Assembly (NCBI GenBank): GCA_028688015.1
Contig: JAQTZB010000006.1
Span: 1-64,000 of the forward strand
DNA: 64,000 nt
Direction of reading: 5' to 3'
From: Elusimicrobiales bacterium
Lineage (GTDB): Bacteria > Elusimicrobiota > Elusimicrobia > Elusimicrobiales > UBA9959
Positions 58,303-64,000 of the stretch are shown here, one piece after another. The notes under the pieces are model-generated. The model saw only the letters and a program-made list of their open reading frames with translations, searched no databases and was not told where the DNA came from. How positions within the stretch are numbered: position 1 is the first letter of the stretch; each line of letters opens with the position of its first letter. A program made the position numbers and the translations under genes.

Positions 58303-60725
58303 TTTCCGCTCCCCGTGAGCAGCACCGGTATGCGGTACTTGCCGGCGCCCACGGCTTTGCCGGTGTCCGGGTGGGAGGGAATGACGGCCAGGAAATAGCG
58401 GCCAGGGGGGACTTTTTCCGATTTGATGTTCAGCCTGATGGTGACCGAGCCATCCGGCTTGAGCTCCTGCGGCAGGCCGTAAGATTCAGTCAGCTCCCGC
58501 GCTTCGGCGGTCATCAATACCGCCAGCGGTACGAACTTGGGCGAAGGGTCCTTGCCGGGATTGGCGAAAGTGATCTCTACCGCCAGGGCGCCGGCCCTGG
58601 CGCTCTCCGGGGCGCGCACCTCGCGCACGGCCAGCCCGGGCGTAAGGTTGTCGGTGACCGCGTCGGGCAGCTTGAGGCGCTCTTCCTGCACATAAGGCCC
58701 CAGGTCCGTTTCCGTGCCTTCCGGCATCAGCGCGTTGGTCCTGGCCACCAAGGCGTTGGCGGCTTTGAAGGCGGCGAACTTTTCCTTCATCACCCGCAGG
58801 GCCTCGTTGTCGGAAGACTGCGGGATCTGCATGGAATCCCCCAGCCGGTAGACGGCGTCATGGTTCAGGTACCAGTAGCCGGAAATAAAATCCACCAGGT
58901 CCGTCTTGGTCTGCATCATGGGGAAGGTCTGCACGTTGCGGAAGGCGGTCTGCGTGTCCAGGCCGGAGCCAAGCCAGGTCACGCGCCTGGGCGTCTGCAG
59001 GCCGTAATTGTGCGACAGGTAGGCCAGCACCGACGGCGCCACGTCCAGTTGGGAGGAGACGGATTTAAAGCGGGCTGGCGCTTTCAGCATAGGCGAAAGC
59101 ACCAGCAGCGGCACGTAGTAGCGCGACAGCCGCGTGCTCATCGGGATCTCCGGCAGCCGGTGGTCTCCGGTCAGGATAAAGACGGTGTTGCGCCAGGCGG
59201 GCCTCTTCTTCAGCTCTCCGATGAAACGCGAGACCTCGTCGTCGAAGTAGAGGACGGAGGTGTAGATGTCCCGGTGCTTTCGGTAGGCCTCTTTCCTTCC
59301 CTCCTGTATGCCGAGGGCGTCCAGGTGCCGCTCGAAAACCGGGTAGTAAGCCTCCTGGCCCAGGAACTTGTAAGGGGTATGCATCGTGGAGGTTTTTAAC
59401 ACCGTAACGGAAGGTTCCACCCCGGCCTGCGCCTCCCCGGCCAGCGCGCGCGTGACCAGGTCCCTGTCGGCGTAGCCCCAGGAGGTACTCTTCTTGTAGC
59501 CGGGCCCGAAGTTCAGTTCGTCGGTGATGCTGTCGGCGCCGTTGATGGTGTAGAAGGCGCGGTCATTGTCGAAGTCGGAGTTGAAACCGCAGTAGACCCT
59601 GAGGCCGTAGCCGGCTTTCTTCATCAGGCTCAGCAGCGTCATGTGCTTCGGCATTTTGGCGCCCAGTTCTGCCAGCCCGTTCTTGCCGAAGGGCATGGAG
59701 CCGAACAGCGCCGGCAGTACGCCGAAGGTGCGGCCCTGGTTGGCCAGAAAATTTTCCCAGTACAGGCCTTCGGCCGCGAGCGCGTCCAGCTTGGGCGTAA
59801 AGCTGCCCAGCACGGCGCCCGGCCCGGAGAAGCCGCGGCCCAGCCCCTCGGCTATGAAGAAAACGAAGTTCGGCGCGCGGGGCGCCTTGTTGAAATAAGG
59901 GCCCAGCGCGTCGTAGGTGCGCTCTTCGCGCAGGAAAGGGTAGTCCGTGGACAGGGTGCCCAGGGCCATGCCGGAGGACGCCTCCGTTTTTATCACCTTC
60001 CGGCCGGCCGGGGAGAAGTAGGCGGCGGTCCCGTCGATAAAAAAAGAGATCTTGTTAACGGCCAGGCCCAGCGCGTGCTCGGTGAGGCCGCGTATGGTGC
60101 CCGGCTGCGCCGGGGCGAAAACAAGGAGGGGCAGCGCCGCCGCCAGGGCCAGCCCGGCCGCCCTGGACGGAAGGTACGGCAGGGCGCGCCTCTCAATAAA
60201 AGCCAGCGCGGTCCACAGGGCCGCCAGGGCGGCGCCCAGGCCTATGAACATGGAAACGGAAAGCGAGCCGGCGCCCTTTACCGTGGTGAAGATGTCCTTC
60301 ATGGTATAGGCGTAGAGGTCCGAACCCAGCGGCACCCCCGAGAGCAGGTAATACTGCACCAGCGCCAGCTGCAGCAGTACGAGGACGGACCAGAACAGGC
60401 CCAGTTTAAGGCGCGGGGCCTGCCCCTTCGACGGCAGGAAGGGCAGCGAGACCAGGAAGAGCAGGGGTAAATGCCTGGCAAGGCAGAATAGGTCCAGCGC
60501 GGCGGCCGTGGCCCAGATGCGCGCCGCGGCGGCGAACCCTATGCCTGGCTCCATGCCGGAGTACAGCTCGTCGGCGCGCAGCAGCAGCAGGCCCGCCAGC
60601 AGGGCCGGCAGGGCGCGGAAAAATACGGCGGCGCGGTCGCCCAGCCAGGCGGCCAGCCTTGCCCGGGCGGGCGCGGCGGGGACAGCTTCCCCCGGCTGCG
60701 CGTCTTGCTTTTTTTTCAGTTCCAT
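58299..60725 (-). CDS. LtaS/OpgB-like sulfatase-fold transferase, second copy
   Basis: An 808-residue protein with six or so membrane helices in the first 220 residues and a large periplasmic sulfatase-fold domain. FVFFIAEGLGRGFSG supplies the first metal Glu, NQGRTFGVLPALFGSMP the nucleophile Thr, and FILTGDHRLPE the Asp-His pair; TMHTPYKFL is a conserved substrate-site loop. Compared with the copy at 53945 it has an extra C-terminal beta domain of about 150 residues (EVRAPESARAGALAVEITF ...) after LVAVEITFxNP, possibly a carbohydrate-binding module. AGGA lies 6 nt before the ATG. Coupled to the glycosidase-like gene. Confidence 0.87.
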   Translation of the reverse strand: MELKKKQDAQPGEAVPAAPARARLAAWLGDRAAVFFRALPALLAGLLLLRADELYSGMEPGIGFAAAARIWATAAALDLFCLARHLPLLFLVSLPFLPSKGQAPRLKLGLFWSVLVLLQLALVQYYLLSGVPLGSDLYAYTMKDIFTTVKGAGSLSVSMFIGLGAALAALWTALAFIERRALPYLPSRAAGLALAAALPLLVFAPAQPGTIRGLTEHALGLAVNKISFFIDGTAAYFSPAGRKVIKTEASSGMALGTLSTDYPFLREERTYDALGPYFNKAPRAPNFVFFIAEGLGRGFSGPGAVLGSFTPKLDALAAEGLYWENFLANQGRTFGVLPALFGSMPFGKNGLAELGAKMPKHMTLLSLMKKAGYGLRVYCGFNSDFDNDRAFYTINGADSITDELNFGPGYKKSTSWGYADRDLVTRALAGEAQAGVEPSVTVLKTSTMHTPYKFLGQEAYYPVFERHLDALGIQEGRKEAYRKHRDIYTSVLYFDDEVSRFIGELKKRPAWRNTVFILTGDHRLPEIPMSTRLSRYYVPLLVLSPMLKAPARFKSVSSQLDVAPSVLAYLSHNYGLQTPRRVTWLGSGLDTQTAFRNVQTFPMMQTKTDLVDFISGYWYLNHDAVYRLGDSMQIPQSSDNEALRVMKEKFAAFKAANALVARTNALMPEGTETDLGPYVQEERLKLPDAVTDNLTPGLAVREVRAPESARAGALAVEITFANPGKDPSPKFVPLAVLMTAEARELTESYGLPQELKPDGSVTIRLNIKSEKVPPGRYFLAVIPSHPDTGKAVGAGKYRIPVLLTGSGK

Positions 60726-60817
60726 GGTTTTCCTGCGGCGCTGTCCCGGCTGAAATATCGGCGGCCGGGGCTATTTGCTATTATACGTAGACTGGCTGTT
60801 ATTGATCGGCTGCGAAT

Positions 60818-61192
60818 ATGAAAAAACGCATACAGAGCTTTAAATACGCCGGCCGCGGCGTGGCGAAAGTGGCGGCGACAGAGATAAATTTCCACCTGCA
60901 TTTGCTGGCCGCCGCGGCGGTTACCGCGCTGGGTTTCTACTTCCGCCTGGCGCCGCTCGAATGGGCCGCCGTGCTGCTTTGCTTCGGTCTGGTCCTGTCC
61001 GCCGAGGCCATGAATAGCGCGGTGGAGCGGATCGTCAACTTTATTTCCCCCGGACACCACGAGAAGGCGGGGGAGATAAAAGACATCTCCGCCGGCGCCG
61101 TGCTGCTGACCGCCGCGGCCGCCGCGATCGTCGGAGGGATAATCTTCATCCCTAAAATAGCCGCCCGCCTGGGCGCTACTACTTTGCCTTAG
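60818..61192 (+). CDS. dgkA: Diacylglycerol kinase (DgkA family)
   Basis: A 124-residue integral membrane kinase with three helices: FKYAGRGVAKVAATEINFHLHLL, LVLSAEAMNSAVERIVNFISP (the family signature with catalytic Glu and metal-binding residues) and KDISAGAVLLTAAAAAIVG. The family phosphorylates diacylglycerol in Gram-negatives or undecaprenol in Gram-positives; the nearby LtaS/OpgB-like enzymes, which release diacylglycerol, favour the first. Its last 14 nt overlap the 3' end of the convergent phosphatase gene. Confidence 0.92.
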   Translation: MKKRIQSFKYAGRGVAKVAATEINFHLHLLAAAAVTALGFYFRLAPLEWAAVLLCFGLVLSAEAMNSAVERIVNFISPGHHEKAGEIKDISAGAVLLTAAAAAIVGGIIFIPKIAARLGATTLP

Positions 61193-62285
61193 CGGCCGCG
61201 TAGTAGGCTTCAAACTCTTTCGATTCAGAAGACCTCGACAGGAAGGCGTGCACCACGGCCGGTTTTTTAGCCGCCCGGATCTCGCGCGCCGCCGCCTGCT
61301 TGCCGGCTTTGTCCAGCGCCAGCCAGGGGCAGCTGACCAGCTTCAGACCGTATTTCTCCGCTATCGCCGCTTCCTTCTTTAGCCACGGCAGATTTTCCGG
61401 GTTGGCCGGGTCCAGCAGCGAAACGAGCGTTTCCACCGTGCCGTTGATTATATAACCGAAAAATTCCTCGTCGGTCGGGTAAGGCGTCAGGTAGACGTCC
61501 TTTCCCAGTTCCGTGATCTCTCCGCGCTCGAAGCTCTTCAGGCCCTTAAGAGTGCGGGCGGAGGAGGTATCCGGATCTATAACCGCCCCGCCGGAAGTTG
61601 CCGCCAGCATGCGCTTGAAAACGTTTACCCTGTCCTTGCCGAGGTAGCAGTGCACGTAATACTTGCCTGGGCCTCTTTTCTGCAGCTCTTTCAGTTTCGC
61701 GGCGACGTGGTCGTTGGAGGAGACCCACGGCAGCATGGGGATATGGATGAGCTCCAGCCCGGTTTCTTCGGCCTCCTCGCGCTCTCGGGCCAGCAGCACC
61801 GGCTCAAACGGCAGGACGGCGGGGCTCAGCAGCGAGATGACGGCCGTGTAGCCTTCAGCCTTGAGCGCCGCGAGGCGGTCCTCCTCCGGGTAGGGGCCGA
61901 AGGTGAACTCCGACCAGGAAAAACTTTCGGCGGCGCTCTGCGCCGCGCCGCCGGTCATTACTCTGGGGTTCATCCACAGGCCCAGCGCGGCCAGCCCCAG
62001 CGCCAGCGAGGCGGCCGGCAGCCCGTAGCGGGCCGCTTTCGCCGTCGCCGCCCCGGTCTTGGCGGTCAGCCAACCGGCCAGCAGGAGCGAAACTGCCGCC
62101 AGCGCGCCTATAAGGAGAAAAACCAGCAGCTTTTCAGGCGTCTCGCCCCAGCCGGCGGTCCTGGCGTAACCGGTGGCCCAGCGCACCGGGCCCGTCAGCG
62201 TCAGCGTGCCAAGGAAGAAGCCGCCGAAGAGCCAGTGCCAGAGGAAGAGGGCCAGGCGGCGCGGGGCTGGAAGGAACTTTTTCAT
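61179..62285 (-). CDS. Membrane-tethered dual-specificity phosphatase with a dead second domain
   Basis: The start overlaps the glycosyltransferase stop (TGATG). The 368-residue protein has three membrane helices (about 12-30, 52-72, 90-105) and then a PTP/DSP domain with the P-loop HCYLGKDR (Cys213, Arg219; HC-x5-R), with the general-acid region near LPWVSSND. A second copy of the fold follows at about 262-360: VYLTPYPTDEEFFGYII, LVSCPWLALDKAG and VVHAFLSRSS, where the Cys is replaced by Ala (346-347). The second domain must be inactive and may bind substrate. Being downstream of the glycosyltransferase, it may act on lipid or glycan phosphates at the membrane. Confidence 0.78.
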   Translation of the reverse strand: MKKFLPAPRRLALFLWHWLFGGFFLGTLTLTGPVRWATGYARTAGWGETPEKLLVFLLIGALAAVSLLLAGWLTAKTGAATAKAARYGLPAASLALGLAALGLWMNPRVMTGGAAQSAAESFSWSEFTFGPYPEEDRLAALKAEGYTAVISLLSPAVLPFEPVLLAREREEAEETGLELIHIPMLPWVSSNDHVAAKLKELQKRGPGKYYVHCYLGKDRVNVFKRMLAATSGGAVIDPDTSSARTLKGLKSFERGEITELGKDVYLTPYPTDEEFFGYIINGTVETLVSLLDPANPENLPWLKKEAAIAEKYGLKLVSCPWLALDKAGKQAAAREIRAAKKPAVVHAFLSRSSESKEFEAYYAAAKAK

Positions 62286-63703
62286 CACGCCACTTTCCCT
62301 TTGCTCTCGAAGACCTGCCGGTCCTGCGTGCCCCAGTCCTTCTTGCGGAAGGTCAGCGTGGCCAGCAGGCGCTCCAGCAGCATGAGCTGCCGGTAGCCGA
62401 AGAATTCCACCGCGGACAGCACGCAGAGGCGCAGGATGTCAGAGGTCTTCTTGTAGCGCCGGAAATTGTAGATGTCCAGGAACACGGCGCCGATGTTGAT
62501 GGAGATGCCCCAGAATACGGCCAGCAGCACCAGCATGACCAGGAACTGGAGATTGAGCATGTCGAAGTAATAAAGGATGGGGATCGAGACGTAGCCGAAA
62601 AGCTCTATCAGCGGGCCGAGGAACTCGACGAAGACGAAGTAGGAGATGCCCACCAGGCTGGTGGCGCCGTACTTCGGGTTGAGGATCATGGACTTGTTCT
62701 GCAGCAGCGCGTCTATCATGCCGCGGTGCCAGCGGTTGCGCTGCTTTAGCAGCATGCCCAGACTGAACGGGGCCTGCGTCCAGCAGACCGGGTCCGGCAC
62801 GAAGAGGATCTTGTAGGGGATCTTGTTCTCGCGGCAGTGCCGGTGAAGCCGCATCACCAGGTCCATGTCCTCTCCGACCGTCTTTCGATAGCCGTTGACG
62901 GCCACCACGATGTCCTTGCGGAACACGCCGAAGGCCCCGGAGATTATCAGCAGACTTTTCAGGGCGTTCCAGCCGGTACGGCCGGACAGGAAGGCGCGGG
63001 TATATTCCAGCACCTGCATGGCCTCCAGCGTGGCGCGGGGCAGGCCGATCTCCATCACCGCCCCGTCCTTTATGGTGCAGCCGTTGAGGATGCGGATGAT
63101 GCCGCCCGTGGCTATCAGTTCGTCGTCTTCGAGAAAGAGCTTGGAGGATTTCAGCAGGGCGTCCGGCTCCAGCAGGGAGTCCGCGTCTATCGAGCAGAAA
63201 ATAGGATAGGAGGAGACATTGATGCCCGCGTTGATGGCGTCCGCTTTGCCGCCGTTGAGCTTGTCTATGACTATCAGGTTGGAGTATTCCGTAGACCGGT
63301 AGACGGCCTGGATGTCCTCGTGCGGCACCTGCAGGCGGACGGGCTTGATGGAGGAGGCGAGCTTGAAATCCCGCTTCAGCCTCGCCAGGGTGCCGTCGGA
63401 GGATCCGTCGTTCACCACTATCACTTCGTATTCCGGGTAATGCAGGTTCAGCAGAGCCTGCACGCTCTGCGTTATGACGGCCTCTTCGTTGTGGGCCGGC
63501 ACTATCACCGTGACCGGCTTGAAGTAGAATTCGCTGGCCAGCTGCCGCCTGGCCACGCGCGCGGTGGTCAGGTAGGCGTGGCGCACTATGTCGCGCAGGG
63601 CCAGAAAAATGAGCAGGGTGTAGGTGGTGTTGACGACAAGGAAATAAATGAAGACTACGTACTGGGAAGCGTGTACGGCCAGCCAGAGCAGGAACAATTT
63701 CAT
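62285..63703 (-). CDS. Family 2 processive glycosyltransferase (PgaC/BcsA-like)
   Basis: This 472-residue membrane protein has N-terminal helices (about 12-38), a GT-A catalytic domain, and four C-terminal helices. Catalytic motifs are complete: VIVVNDGSSDGT, FCSIDADSL (DxD), KTVGEDMDLVMR (TED-type Asp) and LKQRNRWHRG (QxxRW). These belong to processive enzymes such as PgaC, hyaluronan or cellulose synthase. The substrate cannot be read. It overlaps its neighbours on both sides (ATGA with the HEAT-repeat gene, TGATG with the phosphatase), so the three form one operon. Confidence 0.9.
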   Translation of the reverse strand: MKLFLLWLAVHASQYVVFIYFLVVNTTYTLLIFLALRDIVRHAYLTTARVARRQLASEFYFKPVTVIVPAHNEEAVITQSVQALLNLHYPEYEVIVVNDGSSDGTLARLKRDFKLASSIKPVRLQVPHEDIQAVYRSTEYSNLIVIDKLNGGKADAINAGINVSSYPIFCSIDADSLLEPDALLKSSKLFLEDDELIATGGIIRILNGCTIKDGAVMEIGLPRATLEAMQVLEYTRAFLSGRTGWNALKSLLIISGAFGVFRKDIVVAVNGYRKTVGEDMDLVMRLHRHCRENKIPYKILFVPDPVCWTQAPFSLGMLLKQRNRWHRGMIDALLQNKSMILNPKYGATSLVGISYFVFVEFLGPLIELFGYVSIPILYYFDMLNLQFLVMLVLLAVFWGISINIGAVFLDIYNFRRYKKTSDILRLCVLSAVEFFGYRQLMLLERLLATLTFRKKDWGTQDRQVFESKGKVA

Positions 63704-64000
63704 GATGCTCCCTGCGTCAGCGCGTAGGCCGCCGCAGCCGCAGCGAATTTGTCCTGCGAGGCGGCTTCTTCCTTCAGGGCCGCCCGGGCCGCGCCGCCCG
63801 CCCGCGCCAGGGCCATGGCCGCGGCGAGGCGCACATGGTAGCTGTTGTCGCGCAGCAGGCCGCGGATCTCCGGCAGCATGTCCATGCAGCAGAGGTCGGA
63901 GTATTTCAGCGCCGTCAGCCGCACGCGCCAGTCGGCGTGCCTTAGTGCCGCCGGTATCAGGCTAAAGTTCCCCATTTTGGCCAGCGCCCTGATAGCAGCT
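63700..64000 (-). CDS. HEAT-repeat protein, cut by the right window edge
   Basis: The frame is open past the apparent ATG at 63975: it reads AAIRALAKMGNFSLIPAAL, so that Met lies inside a HEAT repeat and the start is outside the window. At least three repeats of about 31 residues are visible (LRHADWRVRLTALKYSD, LRDNSYHVRLAAAMALA, AAALKEEAASQDKFAAAAAA), each with the typical R-x-AAxxAL pattern. HEAT-repeat proteins with glycosyltransferases next to them occur in exopolysaccharide loci and act as scaffolds. Coupled by ATGA overlap to the glycosyltransferase gene. Confidence 0.8.
   Translation of the reverse strand, partial: AAIRALAKMGNFSLIPAALRHADWRVRLTALKYSDLCCMDMLPEIRGLLRDNSYHVRLAAAMALARAGGAARAALKEEAASQDKFAAAAAAYALTQGAS

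Overview
This 64 kb window is a gene-dense, GC-rich bacterial chromosome segment with no rRNA, tRNA, integrase or transposase that I can recognise. The cell plan is Gram-negative: there is a TonB-dependent receptor, a TPR/outer-membrane beta-barrel protein, CsgG-like lipoproteins and many Sec signal peptides. The overall style (many small secreted orphans with MKK...AAA leaders, several FIST/PAS/LTA-synthase-like proteins) made me think of Elusimicrobiota, but that is only an impression; nothing in the window fixes the taxonomy.

Layout. 1-8.9 kb: end of a superfamily 1 helicase, a tandem GNAT protein, recQ, a secreted cell-wall amidase, a FIST-adenylyl cyclase fusion with a membrane partner, and an AI-2E type transporter. 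9-13.1 kb: a secreted agmatine/peptidylarginine deiminase-like enzyme, and a TonB receptor paired with an ABC-type binding protein. 13.2-16.2 kb: argR divergent from argG-argH over two ARG-box-like operators. 16.2-24.5 kb: an accessory stretch of single-gene modules separated by near-identical terminator hairpins. It carries an AT-rich AlbA/Schlafen-domain gene, a P-loop ATPase, an AraC-type regulator, a CsgG-like protein, an ORF6N protein, a beta-lactamase-fold hydrolase and two small membrane proteins. 24.5-35.4 kb: secreted ComEC-like metallo-beta-lactamase-fold protein, a Pif1-WYL helicase, M48 lipoprotein, SGNH hydrolase, radC, and secreted proteins including a HExxH protein. 35.4-53.5 kb: tex, two paralogous secreted proteins, PAS protein, CsgG/TPR pair, M28 peptidase, a proline-rich repeat protein, dinB, TetR, thioesterase, exonuclease, class V aminotransferase, htpX, SRAP and a sirtuin. 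53.5-64 kb: a 0.4 kb structured non-coding block, then a cell-envelope region with two LtaS/OpgB-like sulfatase-fold transferases, a TPR/beta-barrel protein, a glycosidase-like protein, DgkA, a membrane-tethered dual-specificity phosphatase, a family 2 glycosyltransferase and a HEAT-repeat protein.

Four sequence patterns cut across the genes and are the most interesting part. (1) The octamer TAGGCCCA, usually with an upstream GGGCCTA inverted partner, lies 40-130 bp before six genes, and every one encodes a Sec-exported protein; this looks like a common operator for a secretome regulon. (2) A rigid module, SCGACA-N6-TGTCGS followed after exactly 9 nt by an extended -10 box, occurs four times: before recQ, an ORF6N gene and radC, and once as an orphan antisense to a secreted hydrolase gene. 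(3) Many genes have a -10 box only 6-8 nt before the start codon, implying leaderless mRNAs; one has a perfect TTGACA-17-TATACT promoter. (4) The block at 53.53-53.93 kb is built of long, partly mutually exclusive inverted repeats with G-U compensations and contains no plausible gene, so it is a candidate structured RNA.

Coordinates of starts were corrected where a signal peptide, family N-terminus or ribosome binding site favoured an internal ATG. All family assignments come from reading motifs by eye; no database search was possible.
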